Source: Planctomycetota bacterium (GTDB lineage: Bacteria; Planctomycetota; SZUA-567; H5-PLA8). From it: DNA of 64,000 bases. The notes under the pieces are model-generated. The model saw nothing but the letters and a program-made list of their open reading frames with translations, was not told where the DNA came from and searched no databases. This document shows positions 29,751-38,908 of this stretch, in pieces; the first letter of the stretch is position 1, and each line of letters begins with the position of its first letter. The stretch is from the NCBI GenBank assembly GCA_015075375.1, contig JABTUM010000005.1, positions 1 to 64,000 of the forward strand, in the 5' to 3' direction. The position numbers and the translations under genes are program-made.

Positions 29751-31223
29751 GTGAGCGACCCGCGTCCGAATATCCTCTGGATCTGCACCGACTCGCAGCG
29801 CTGGGATACCCTGGGCTGCTACGGCAACCGGTTCGTCCGCACGCCCAACATCGACCGTCTCGCCGCGGACGGCGTGCTCTTCGAAAACACCTTCGCGCAA
29901 AACCCGCTCTGCCAGCCTAGCCGCGCCTGCATGCTCACCGGCCGCTACCCCGTCACCACCCGCCTGCGCCAGAACGGCCAGGACATCCCGGAAGACACCG
30001 TCCTCGTCACCAAGCTTCTCGCCGACGCCGGCTACGTCGGCGGCCTCTCCGGAAAACTGCACCTCAGCGCCTGCGACCGGCGCATCGAACGCTGCGGACC
30101 CGAATGGTGGAAGCACGACGCGAGTCTCTACTTCTCCGGCAGCGAACGCCGCATCGACGACGGCTATGCCGAGTTCCAGTGGGATCACGCGCCCGGCGGT
30201 ACGCACCGCAGCAGCGCCTATACGCGCTGGCTCTTCGAACAAGGGCACGCCGTACGGACGCCGCCCCGCGAGGACTGCGGCCTGATTCACCACGGCATGC
30301 CCGAAGCGTTGCATCAGACCAAGTGGTGCGCCGACCGCGCCATCGACTTCCTCACCGCCTACGCATCCGCGCCGCATCCTTGGTTCTACAGCGTTAATAT
30401 CTTCGACCCGCATTTCAGCTTCAATCCGCCCGACGAATACCTGGAGCCTTACCTCAAGCGTCTCGACGAACTGCCCCTGCCTGCTTACCGCGATGGCGAA
30501 TTGGACGAAAAGCCGCCTTACCAAAAACAATTCAGCGAACACGGCAAATTCGACCGCCGCAAGCTCACCTCCAGCGACCATCGCTACCTGAAAGCCGCAT
30601 ACTGGGCCATGTGCGACCTCATCGACGTGCACGTCGGCCGCATGCTCGACGCCCTGGACCGCACCGGACAGCGCCAGCGTACCCTCGTGCTGTTTACCTC
30701 CGACCACGGCGAACTGCTCGGCGACCACGGCATGTACCACAAGGGCCCTTTCCTCTACGAAGGCGCGCTGCGCGTCCCGCTGATCGCCTCCATGCCCGGC
30801 ACGATTCCCTCCGGCCGCCGCACCGCTACGCTCGTCGAACTCGGCGACCTCGCGCCCACGCTCCTCGACGCCGCCGGCCTCCCGCGACATCCAGGCATGC
30901 AAGCCAAGAGCCTCTGGCCCCTGCTCTCTTCCGCGTCCGCGTCCGGCGAACATCGCGAAGACGTGTATTGCGAGTACTACAACTCGAACAACAACAAGCC
31001 GCCGCAGTACTGTACGATGCTCCGCACCGCCACCCACAAGCTCGTCGCCTGGCACGGCCAGCCTTTGGGCGAACTCTACGACCTACAAGCCGATCCGACC
31101 GAACTCCACAATCTCTGGGACCGTCCCGAACACGCCGCGATCAAAGCACAACACCTCCAGCGCCTCTGCGCCCGCATGGCTTTCACCTGCGACCCCCTCC
31201 CGCCGCGCGTCGGCATCTACTGA
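29751..31223 (+). CDS. Sulfatase (formylglycine-dependent, Cys type)
   Basis: 490 residues from GTG at 29751, with AAGGAG at ideal spacing. The active-site signature is CQPSRACMLTGR near residue 53, where Cys would be converted to formylglycine. Metal ligands are visible in ICTDSQRWD near the start and FTSDHGELLGDHG near 315. The C-terminal subdomain has GELYDLQADPTELHNLW. No signal peptide is seen, so it may act in the cytoplasm or use another route. It probably removes sulfate from a carbohydrate. No maturase gene lies nearby. It starts the plus-strand carbohydrate region that runs to 40.2 kb. Confidence 0.95.
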   Translation: MSDPRPNILWICTDSQRWDTLGCYGNRFVRTPNIDRLAADGVLFENTFAQNPLCQPSRACMLTGRYPVTTRLRQNGQDIPEDTVLVTKLLADAGYVGGLSGKLHLSACDRRIERCGPEWWKHDASLYFSGSERRIDDGYAEFQWDHAPGGTHRSSAYTRWLFEQGHAVRTPPREDCGLIHHGMPEALHQTKWCADRAIDFLTAYASAPHPWFYSVNIFDPHFSFNPPDEYLEPYLKRLDELPLPAYRDGELDEKPPYQKQFSEHGKFDRRKLTSSDHRYLKAAYWAMCDLIDVHVGRMLDALDRTGQRQRTLVLFTSDHGELLGDHGMYHKGPFLYEGALRVPLIASMPGTIPSGRRTATLVELGDLAPTLLDAAGLPRHPGMQAKSLWPLLSSASASGEHREDVYCEYYNSNNNKPPQYCTMLRTATHKLVAWHGQPLGELYDLQADPTELHNLWDRPEHAAIKAQHLQRLCARMAFTCDPLPPRVGIY

Positions 31224-31389
31224 TCCGTGCCTTTCTGGTTCGACTTGGTCTAGCTTTTCGACCTGCTTTGGAATCGACGGCGTTCCGCTTGCGGCACCTT
31301 GGGAGACCGGGGTACGCTATCCGGGTCGCCAACATTCAGGTCTGTTTTTTGCCCTTCCACCAGCCCCATCACCCTGAGGCCACGCATCC

Positions 31390-34300
31390 ATGCCCGCCGC
31401 CGTCCGCTGTTACGAGACCACCTTCTCGATTCCCGGATACGCGCCCGAGCCCGCCGAGAAGGTTCCGCTGTATCAGGTCGAGAGCTACACGCGCATCTAT
31501 CCGTACCCGCTGCGCGATCACCTCAGCTTCAAAAAAGAAACCCTCCAGGTCCGCGCGCGGTGCCTGGAGAACGAACACCTTAAGCTCACCGTGACACCGT
31601 GCTACGGCGGGCACATTTGGAGCCTCTACGACAAGGCGCGCAAGCGCGAAGTCTTCTACACGCCCGATGTCTTCAAGCCCGGTTTGATCCGCTTGCCCGG
31701 CGCGTGGATGCCGCTGGGGCTGGAGTTCAACTTTCCCAACGGCCATACGCCGATGTCGCTCTCGCCCGTCGCCAGCACCGCCCGCACGCACGCCGACGGT
31801 TCGGCCAGTATCGTCGTCGGCGACCTCGAACTCATCTCACGCATGCGCTGGCAGGTCGAATTGATCCTGCGACCCGGCGTCGCGGCGCTCGACGTCCGCA
31901 CGCGCCTGGCCAATCCCACGCCGCTTGCCCACCGCTGGTACTTCTGGGCCAACGCCGGCGTGGACACCAGCGACGGCTGGCAGTTCTCGATCCCCGCCAA
32001 ATGCGGGCGCATTCCCTGGACGGGCGAAAAGCGCGACTATCCGATGCACAACGGCCGCGACCAGAGCCGCTACACCAGCTACCGCGGGCCCGACGAGTTC
32101 TTCGGCGCGGGCGTCGCCGAGGATTTCTTCGGCTGCTACAACCACGACACCGGAGCGGGCATCGTCCACGTCGCCGACTGGCGCAAGATGAAAGGAAAGA
32201 AGTTCTTCACCTGGGGTTCGGCGCCCGAAGGCAAGGTCTGGGGGCGCATGTTCTGCGACAAACCGGTGCGCCACTACGTCGAGATTCAATGCGGGCCGCT
32301 CGAAACGCAAGCCGACCGCGAATGGTTCCCGCCCTTCGGCGAACGCCACTGGAACGAACGCTGGTACCCCGTCGACCGCACAGGCCTCTTCTTCTACGCC
32401 AACCACGACCTTGCCTTCGGCCTCGCGGGCGAAGCCCGGAGCCGCGCGCTAACCGTTTTCCCGTGCGAAGACTTGGGCCCCTGCGTCGTGGAAGTTAAGC
32501 AAGGCGCCAAGCGCACCCGCAAAGAAGCGAACCTCAAGGCCGGCCGCCTCTTCAAGCTCTCCGCGCCCGGCGCCGAACCCTTCGAAGCCTCCGTCCGCAC
32601 GGCCGCCGGCCGCGTCGTCGCGCAAGCCCGCTATCCGTACGTCCCGAACCAGGAACCCGGCACGCTCGCGCGCCTCAAGCGCCAGCAGGCGCGCACCAAA
32701 CGCTTCGAAGAAGCGCCGGCCACCTTCGAAGACCGCCTCGAACGCATCGACCACCTGCTACTTAACGGCGAACGCACCCGCGCGCGCCGCTTGATCGAAG
32801 AAGCCGTCCGCGAACGCAGTCAGGATCCGCAAGCGCGGCTCCTCCGCGGCCGCTACTTCCTCGATCAAGGGCTCTGGGGCCGCGCCGAAGTCGATCTCAA
32901 GGCCGTCGTCTCCGGCGCCAGCCGCACGCACGCCGCGCAGGCCTATTACCTGCTGGGTGTCGTCGCGCGCTGCCGCGAAGCGCTCGACCTGGCCTCCGAA
33001 TCCTTCAAGCACGCAGCGGCTTTCGCCGCCGCCGGTTCCGCCGAATGGGCGCGCGCCGAACAGGCTCTCGCCGAGATCGAACTCGCGCAGAACCTCGCGC
33101 CGCGCGCACGCACGCGCCTGGCGCTGCTTTGCGAAGATCCCGCCCATGCCACCGCGCAGCGCCGCACGCTTCTGGCCCTCGCGCGCCGCATGCAAGGCGA
33201 CTACTGGGGCGCCCTCAGCTCCGTCGAAGCCGCGCTGCGCACCGATCCGCTCTACCTGCCCGCCCGCTGGGAACGCTGGGCTGCGCACCACTTTGGCAAA
33301 CTCGCCGCCATGCCCGCGCAGCTTGACGAAATCCACGCGCTCCACGAATCCGGAGATTACCCGTCTGCCGACCGCGAAATGGAAGTCGCGTGGTGGTACT
33401 TCGGACTGGGGCAGCACGGCATGGCGCTTACCGTCCTGAGCGCCTCCAAGTTGCAGGATCCGCGCGCCGATTACCTCGCCGCCTTCATCACCGCACACAG
33501 CCCCGCCGCGCCCAAGGCATGGGTGGCCAAGCACCTCGACCGCGCCGCCGCGCTGCGCGCCGATTACGCCTTCCCCTTCCGCCTCGAAGAACTCGCCCTC
33601 TTCAACTGGGCTACGCGCGAACGCCCCCGCGACGCGCAGGCTTGGCGCATGCGCGGCACCTTGATGGGCAGCCTCTTCCGCCACGAAGAAGCGCTCAGTG
33701 ATTTCCAAAAAGCCGTCAAGCTCGAACCCGGCGACGCGCTCGCGTGGCGCAATCTCAGCCTTTCGCTCACGCTGCTCAAGCGCCCCCTGCGCCAGGCCGC
33801 CGCGGCCTGCGAACGCGCCTACGCCGCCGCGCCCGCCGATCCGGACATCGCCTGCGAACTCCTCGGCCTCTACGAACGCATGGGCGACACCCCCAAGCGC
33901 GTGGCGCTCTACCGCGGCGCGAACGCCGCGCTCAAAGCCAATCACCGCTTCCTCAAGCGCGGCATCGGCATCTTCGTCGAAGCCGGACGCTACGCCGACG
34001 CCGTGAAGCTCGTCGAAAGCCGGCCCTTCGTGCGCTGGGAAGGCGAAGTCAGCCCGCACGAATCCTACGCCTTCTCGTGCCTGCAGTTGGGGCGCGATGC
34101 GCTCGCCCGCCGCCGCTTCGCCGAAGCGGTACAATGGTTCGAACGCGCGGGCACCTATCCGCCCACCACCTTCTCCGTCCGTCCCAGCCGCCCCACCGAC
34201 AGCGCGTGGCGCTACTGGAAGGGCGTGGCGCTCGAAGCCTCCGGAGACGAAAAGAAGGCGCGTGCCGAATACCGCAAAGCCGCCGACGAACAGGACTGGG

Positions 34301-34632
34301 ACAACTGGTACTGGATCTCCACCGAAGCGCCGCTCTGGCGCGCGCTGGCACGCCGCCGCCTCGGACGCGAGGACGAAGCGCGAGCCGATCTCGAAAAAGT
34401 GATCGAACTGTGCAAGCGCAAGGAGCTATTCTACGGGCAGAGTCCCACCATCGCCGTTTACGCGACCGCGCTCGCGAATCTGGCGCTGGGACGCAAGGAC
34501 GACGCGATTAAGGGCCTCGAACGGGTGCTTCAAGAGGGCGGTCTGCGCTTCCGCGCGCGCCCCTGGATCGCCGACCTCAAAGCCGTGCGGAAAGGCCAGC
34601 CGTTCCGCTGGCCGCACGAGCGCTACGTCTGA
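31390..34632 (+). CDS. DUF5107 (mutarotase-like) protein with C-terminal TPR solenoid
   Basis: 1080 residues. The first 400 residues show the DUF5107 pattern: LKLTVTPCYGGHIWSLYDKA, REVFYTPDVFKPGLI, HRWYFWANAGVDTSDGWQFS and FFTWG, a galactose-mutarotase-like beta-sandwich. The rest is TPR-like helical repeats (ARRLIEEAVRERSQDPQARL, ALSDFQKAVKLEPGDALAWR, EYRKAADEQDW). No signal peptide is seen. GAGG lies before the ATG. Proteins of this layout are common in Bacteroidetes and PVC carbohydrate loci, but their reaction is not established. It lies between sulfatase and AraC regulator, fitting a glycan-utilisation role. Confidence 0.85.
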   Translation: MPAAVRCYETTFSIPGYAPEPAEKVPLYQVESYTRIYPYPLRDHLSFKKETLQVRARCLENEHLKLTVTPCYGGHIWSLYDKARKREVFYTPDVFKPGLIRLPGAWMPLGLEFNFPNGHTPMSLSPVASTARTHADGSASIVVGDLELISRMRWQVELILRPGVAALDVRTRLANPTPLAHRWYFWANAGVDTSDGWQFSIPAKCGRIPWTGEKRDYPMHNGRDQSRYTSYRGPDEFFGAGVAEDFFGCYNHDTGAGIVHVADWRKMKGKKFFTWGSAPEGKVWGRMFCDKPVRHYVEIQCGPLETQADREWFPPFGERHWNERWYPVDRTGLFFYANHDLAFGLAGEARSRALTVFPCEDLGPCVVEVKQGAKRTRKEANLKAGRLFKLSAPGAEPFEASVRTAAGRVVAQARYPYVPNQEPGTLARLKRQQARTKRFEEAPATFEDRLERIDHLLLNGERTRARRLIEEAVRERSQDPQARLLRGRYFLDQGLWGRAEVDLKAVVSGASRTHAAQAYYLLGVVARCREALDLASESFKHAAAFAAAGSAEWARAEQALAEIELAQNLAPRARTRLALLCEDPAHATAQRRTLLALARRMQGDYWGALSSVEAALRTDPLYLPARWERWAAHHFGKLAAMPAQLDEIHALHESGDYPSADREMEVAWWYFGLGQHGMALTVLSASKLQDPRADYLAAFITAHSPAAPKAWVAKHLDRAAALRADYAFPFRLEELALFNWATRERPRDAQAWRMRGTLMGSLFRHEEALSDFQKAVKLEPGDALAWRNLSLSLTLLKRPLRQAAAACERAYAAAPADPDIACELLGLYERMGDTPKRVALYRGANAALKANHRFLKRGIGIFVEAGRYADAVKLVESRPFVRWEGEVSPHESYAFSCLQLGRDALARRRFAEAVQWFERAGTYPPTTFSVRPSRPTDSAWRYWKGVALEASGDEKKARAEYRKAADEQDWDNWYWISTEAPLWRALARRRLGREDEARADLEKVIELCKRKELFYGQSPTIAVYATALANLALGRKDDAIKGLERVLQEGGLRFRARPWIADLKAVRKGQPFRWPHERYV

Positions 34633-34657
34633 ACGCGATCGCGCCGAGAGGATGCCC

Positions 34658-35590
34658 ATGGCTCGGTGGACCGGTCCGGCAAACGCGGAAGAACTCTACG
34701 GCGTCACCCTGCCCGCCCTGATCCGCGCCCTCACGCCCGAACGGCTCCACTGCGACCGTACCCGCCGCGGCCGCAGGCTCACCCATCCCCCGGCGCGCTG
34801 GTCCTCCCCGCCTAAAGGTTTCCCGCCCGCCCATCGCCACGAAAGCTTCGAGTTCTGCTACGCGCTGCACGGGCGCTGCCCGTTCCTCCTCGGCGACGAA
34901 CGCATCCTCCTCCGCGCCGGAGACCTCGCGCTCCTGGCGCCGCGCGTCTTCCACCGCGAACACGCCGCCGAACGCGCCGGACCCTACGTCCTGCTCTGGT
35001 CGGCCTGCCATCCGGGCTGGATGGGCGCGAACACCATCGAGCACCTCGGCGGCGGCCGCTTCCGCACCGGCTCCTTTCGCCAGGGGCTCGAACGCTTTCC
35101 CGAAGGCCACCGCGTCGCCGAAGCGCTGGATCTGGAATTGTACGAAGCGCGCCCCGGCGCTTTCCTGCGCGCGCAAGGCATGCTGCTGAGCCTCTGCGGC
35201 GCGGCCTTGAAGCACCTCGCCGCGCAAAGCAAGTCGGCCGCCGCCGCGCGCCGCCCCGACGATCTCCAGGAACGCCGCGTCAAACTCGCCGTGAACTACG
35301 TCCGCGACCGCTTCGCCGAACCGCTCGATCTCGCCGCCGTCGCCGCCCACGTCGGCATCGGGCCCGGCTACCTCAGCGCGCTCTTCACCCGCGAACTCGG
35401 CCGCACCTTCACCGACTTCCTCACCGCCTGCCGCCTCGAAGAGGCCGAACGCCTCCTGCGCGACCCGGCCCTTTCGATCAAAGAGATCGCCCACCGCGTC
35501 GGACTGGAAAACCCCTTCTACTTCACGCGCCTCTTCAAGAAGCGTACCGGCCGCTCCCCCAAAGCCTGGCGCACCGAGCACGGGCTGTAG
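34658..35590 (+). CDS. AraC-family regulator with N-terminal cupin
   Basis: 310 residues from ATG at 34658, 6 nt after GAGAGG; an ATG at 34652 is less well placed. The cupin sensor domain has AHRHESFEFCYALHGRC and RAGDLALLAPRVFHRE. The C-terminal double HTH (LDLAAVAAHVGIGPGYLSAL, SIKEIAHRVGLENPFYFTRL, FKKRTGRSPKAWR) is complete. It probably senses a sugar released by the neighbouring sulfatase and glycan genes and controls them; the target sites are not identified. The gene starts 25 bp after the DUF5107 gene. Confidence 0.92.
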   Translation: MARWTGPANAEELYGVTLPALIRALTPERLHCDRTRRGRRLTHPPARWSSPPKGFPPAHRHESFEFCYALHGRCPFLLGDERILLRAGDLALLAPRVFHREHAAERAGPYVLLWSACHPGWMGANTIEHLGGGRFRTGSFRQGLERFPEGHRVAEALDLELYEARPGAFLRAQGMLLSLCGAALKHLAAQSKSAAAARRPDDLQERRVKLAVNYVRDRFAEPLDLAAVAAHVGIGPGYLSALFTRELGRTFTDFLTACRLEEAERLLRDPALSIKEIAHRVGLENPFYFTRLFKKRTGRSPKAWRTEHGL

Positions 35591-35690
35591 CCTCCGTCAA
35601 TGCCGTGCAGGTCTTCGAAAACCCGTGCATGGCGCCCGTATCCCGAGAAATGGTATTCATCTTCAGGCACCCCACCCGGAGGCGTTTCCC

Positions 35691-36944
35691 ATGTCCGAAC
35701 TCGCATTGCAAGGCGGCAAACCGGTCTACGACGGCGCGTGGCCCGCGTGGCCCGTGCGCGATCAGCGCGAGGTCGAACGCCTCGTCCGCGTTGCGCGGCG
35801 CGGCAATTGGGGCTTCAACGGCCCCGAAGACGCCGAATTCCGCGCGGCCTTCGGCAACTTCCTGGGCGTGCGCTACGGATTCTGCGTCACCAACGGCACC
35901 CACGCGCTGCAGCTTGCCCTCGAAGCCCTCGACGTCGGCGCCGGCGACGAAGTAATCGTCCCGGGCCTCACCTGGCAGGCCACCGCCGCCTGTGCGCTCG
36001 ACGTCAACGCCGTCCCGATCCTCGTCGATATCGACCCGCAGACCCTCACCATGGATCCCGCCGCCCTGCGCGCCGCCATCACGCCGCGCACCAAGGCGAT
36101 CATCCCCGTCCATCTGTACGGCTGCATGGCCAACCTCGACGAGATCCTCGCCGTCGCGAACGAATTCGGCATCCCCGTGATCGAAGATTGCAGCCACCAG
36201 CACGGCAGCGAGTGGCGCGGCCGCAAGGCCGGGACGTGGGGCAAACTCGCCGCCTTCAGCCTCCAGGCCAGCAAGGTCCTCAACGCCGGCGAAGGCGGCT
36301 ACGTCTGCACCGGCGACGAAAAGCTCTCGCGCAGGCTCGACGCCCTGCGCCACTGCGGGCGCGCGCCGGCCGGCTGCGAAAACGCGCCCCCCGGCGAAGT
36401 CCCGCAAAGCGGCAACTTCCGCATCTCCGAATTCCAGGCCGCCGTACTCAACGCGCAGCTCTCCCGCCTCCCCGAACAGACCGAACGGCGCGACGAGAAC
36501 GCTCAGTACCTGTCCAAGCTGCTCCGCGAGATTCCCGGCCTCGAACCTCTCGCGCGGTGGCCCCAGGTCACACGCCAGGCCTACTACGCTTACGGGCTGC
36601 GCTACCGCGCCGACGCCTTCGGCGGACTGCCGCGCAAACGCGTCCAGGAAGCGCTCAAAGCCGAACTCGGCATCGAACCCGGCTACACCTACCAGCCGCT
36701 CAACCACAGCCCGCTCTACAAGCCGCGGTCCAAGCGCCGCCACCGGCTCAGCGAGGAATACTGGCGCGCCATCGATCCCCAGCGCTTCGAACTGCCCCAA
36801 TGCACCCGCGCGGCCGAAGAAGTCATGCTCTTCTCGCACACGGTTCTGCTGGCCGAACGCGAACACATGGCCCGCATCGCCGAAGCCTTCGCGAAGGTCC
36901 GCGCGCACGCGGAAGCGCTTAGCGCCAAGGCCGCCGTGGGGTAG
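35691..36944 (+). CDS. DegT/DnrJ/EryC1/StrS-type sugar aminotransferase
   Basis: 417 residues from ATG at 35691, preceded by CGGAGGCG; the longer frame to 35625 overlaps the regulator-proximal spacer. PLP signatures are FCVTNGTHALQLALEAL, EDCSHQHGSEWRGRKAG and the Schiff-base Lys in SLQASKVLNAGEGG. These enzymes transaminate keto-sugars or amino-cyclitols using glutamate or glutamine. No NDP-sugar gene cluster is visible around it, only an epimerase-like gene downstream. A catabolic or modifying role on a keto-sugar is plausible; the substrate is unknown. Confidence 0.92.
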   Translation: MSELALQGGKPVYDGAWPAWPVRDQREVERLVRVARRGNWGFNGPEDAEFRAAFGNFLGVRYGFCVTNGTHALQLALEALDVGAGDEVIVPGLTWQATAACALDVNAVPILVDIDPQTLTMDPAALRAAITPRTKAIIPVHLYGCMANLDEILAVANEFGIPVIEDCSHQHGSEWRGRKAGTWGKLAAFSLQASKVLNAGEGGYVCTGDEKLSRRLDALRHCGRAPAGCENAPPGEVPQSGNFRISEFQAAVLNAQLSRLPEQTERRDENAQYLSKLLREIPGLEPLARWPQVTRQAYYAYGLRYRADAFGGLPRKRVQEALKAELGIEPGYTYQPLNHSPLYKPRSKRRHRLSEEYWRAIDPQRFELPQCTRAAEEVMLFSHTVLLAEREHMARIAEAFAKVRAHAEALSAKAAVG

Positions 36945-36988
36945 GATCGAGCCTTCGGTTCGAGCCACACTTCCGCGGGGGATGGCGC

Positions 36989-37978
36989 GTGAAAGTCTGC
37001 ATCGTCGGCGGCACGGGAAACATCAGCACCAGTACGGTCAGGCTGCTCCTGAAGCTCGGCCACGAAGTCACCTGCTACAACCGCGGGCAAAGCGGCGAAC
37101 TGCCCGGCGGCGCGCGCAGGATCGTCGGCGACCGCAAGGACCGCGAAGCCTTCGAACGCGCCATGCAGAAAGAAGGCTTCGACGCCGCCATCGACATGAT
37201 CTGCTTCAACCGCGAAGACGCGCTCAGCAGCATTCGCGCCTTTCAGGGCGTGAAGCATTTCGTGCAGTGTTCCACCGTCTGCACCTACGGCATCGCCTAC
37301 GACTGGTTCCCCGCCACCGAAGATCATCCGCTCCGGCCCATCACGCCCTACGGCCAGAACAAAGTCGCCGCCGACCATGCCTTTCTCGAAGCCTTCCACG
37401 GCCAAAAATTCCCGGCCACCATCATTAAGCCCTCGACCACCTACGGGCCCAAACAGGGCATGCTCCGCCAGATCGGACGCGGCTTCGGCTGGATCGACCG
37501 CATCCGCCGCGGCAAGCCGGTCCTGGTCTGCGGCGACGGCAACGCCCTGCACCAGCACCTCCACGTCGACGACGCGGCGCTCTGCTTCGCCCACGTCGTC
37601 GGCAAGCCGCAGTGCGTGGGGCAGACCTACAACATGGTCGACCGCGGCTTCATCACCTGGGCCGATCACCACCGTATCGCCATGAAGGTGCTGGGCCGCG
37701 AAGTCGAACTCGTCGGAATCCCGCTGGCCGATCTCGTCGCGCTGAATCAGCCCGAGACGAACATCTGCCGCGACATCTTCGCGCACCACACCTACTACAG
37801 CAACGCGAAGCTCTGCCGCGACGTCCCCGAATTCCGGCCCGTCATCTCGCTCGAAGAAGGCATGACCCGCGTCATCGAAGCCATGGACCGCGACGGCCGC
37901 ATCCCCAGCGCCGAAGCCGACGACTGGGAAGACCGCGTGATTGCCGCGCTGCGCAAGGTTCGGACCTGTTTGGCCTAA
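36989..37978 (+). CDS. NAD-dependent epimerase/dehydratase (extended SDR)
   Basis: 329 residues from GTG at 36989. The Rossmann motif is IVGGTGNIS, the catalytic pair is Ser/Thr in QCSTVCTYG and Y-x-x-x-K in YGQNK, and HVDDAA follows in the substrate domain. It fits nucleotide-sugar epimerases or reductases of the extended SDR type. The DegT gene ends 44 bp upstream; a short GAGCC/GGTTC hairpin with loop TTC lies in the gap (about 36.95 kb). Joint action with the aminotransferase on one sugar is inferred. Confidence 0.9.
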   Translation: MKVCIVGGTGNISTSTVRLLLKLGHEVTCYNRGQSGELPGGARRIVGDRKDREAFERAMQKEGFDAAIDMICFNREDALSSIRAFQGVKHFVQCSTVCTYGIAYDWFPATEDHPLRPITPYGQNKVAADHAFLEAFHGQKFPATIIKPSTTYGPKQGMLRQIGRGFGWIDRIRRGKPVLVCGDGNALHQHLHVDDAALCFAHVVGKPQCVGQTYNMVDRGFITWADHHRIAMKVLGREVELVGIPLADLVALNQPETNICRDIFAHHTYYSNAKLCRDVPEFRPVISLEEGMTRVIEAMDRDGRIPSAEADDWEDRVIAALRKVRTCLA

Positions 37979-38015
37979 ACGGTTTTGCCGGCGTGTTTTG
38001 CCGTCGACTGGGCCG

Positions 38016-38078
38016 TTTTCCCCCTCCTAGTCAAGGAGGGACAGGGGTGGTGAACGGAGCTAACCGCGCGAAGCGCGC
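38016..38078. repeat. Dispersed palindromic repeat, copy A
   Basis: The core CCCTCCTAGTCAAGGAGGG is followed by ACAGGGGTGGTGAACG and the hairpin GCGCGAAGCGCGC. Two better preserved relatives lie at 58.06 and 58.16 kb. It fills the 158-bp gap between epimerase and deacetylase genes. Confidence 0.65.
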
Positions 38079-38136
38079 TCCTAAGCGATAAGCAGCCGGA
38101 GCAAGGCTTAGAATCTCGCCGAAAGGGAACGATCCC

Positions 38137-38883
38137 ATGCCCAGTCCCGCTTACGCCTGGCCCGGCGGCCGCGAAGCCGCCATCACGCTCACCTTCGACG
38201 ACGGCACGAAGTCGCAGCTCGAACGCGCCATCCCGTATATGAACAAGCTCGGCTTGCGCGGGAGCTTCTACCTCAACCCCAAGGACGGCGAATGGGAAGA
38301 ACGGCTCCAGCCGTGGCGCGCCGTCGCCGACGCCGGACACGAGATCGGCAACCACACCTGCTCGCATCCCTGCTCGCGCGCGCTGTGGGGCCAGGACCAC
38401 GGCCTCGAAAGCATGACCCTCGCCGAACTGGAAGCCGACATCCTCAAAGCCGAAGAGCGCCTGCGGAAGATCATCCCCGCTCAGACCGAGCGGACCTTCT
38501 GCTACCCGTGCTACTACCACCACGTCGGGTCGGGCCCGACGCGCCAGAGCTACGTGCCGCTCATCGCCAAGCATTTCGTCGCCGGGCGCGGCGGCACCTG
38601 CAACCTGGGTTTCGCCGTCGCGCCGCAGGCCTGCGACCTCGCCTATCTCGAAGGGCATCCCGCCGAACGCCTCGCCGGCTACGAGATGATCGGCCTCTGC
38701 GAACGCGCCGCCGCGCGCGGGCACTGGCTCCTGCTCGTCTTCCACGGCATTCAGGACGGCGGCCTGGCCGTCGCCGACGGCGATTTCCGCGAACTCTGCG
38801 ACCACCTCAAGCGCCACGAGAACCGCTTCTGGACCGACACGACGCTCAACGTCGCCAAACACGTGAAAGCCCAGCGCAAGTAA
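38137..38883 (+). CDS. Polysaccharide deacetylase (NodB homology)
   Basis: 248 residues. NodB motif 1 is LTFDDGTKS (catalytic Asp and metal Asp), motif 2 is HEIGNHTCSHP (two metal His) and the later LLVFHGIQDG supplies the C-terminal His. It lacks a signal peptide, so the substrate may be an intracellular oligosaccharide or the protein uses another export path. GGGAACG precedes the ATG. It is 25 bp upstream of the second ceramidase-like gene, and the two are probably cotranscribed. Confidence 0.93.
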   Translation: MPSPAYAWPGGREAAITLTFDDGTKSQLERAIPYMNKLGLRGSFYLNPKDGEWEERLQPWRAVADAGHEIGNHTCSHPCSRALWGQDHGLESMTLAELEADILKAEERLRKIIPAQTERTFCYPCYYHHVGSGPTRQSYVPLIAKHFVAGRGGTCNLGFAVAPQACDLAYLEGHPAERLAGYEMIGLCERAAARGHWLLLVFHGIQDGGLAVADGDFRELCDHLKRHENRFWTDTTLNVAKHVKAQRK

Positions 38884-38908
38884 ACATCACGCTTCAAGGA
38901 GCCCCGCC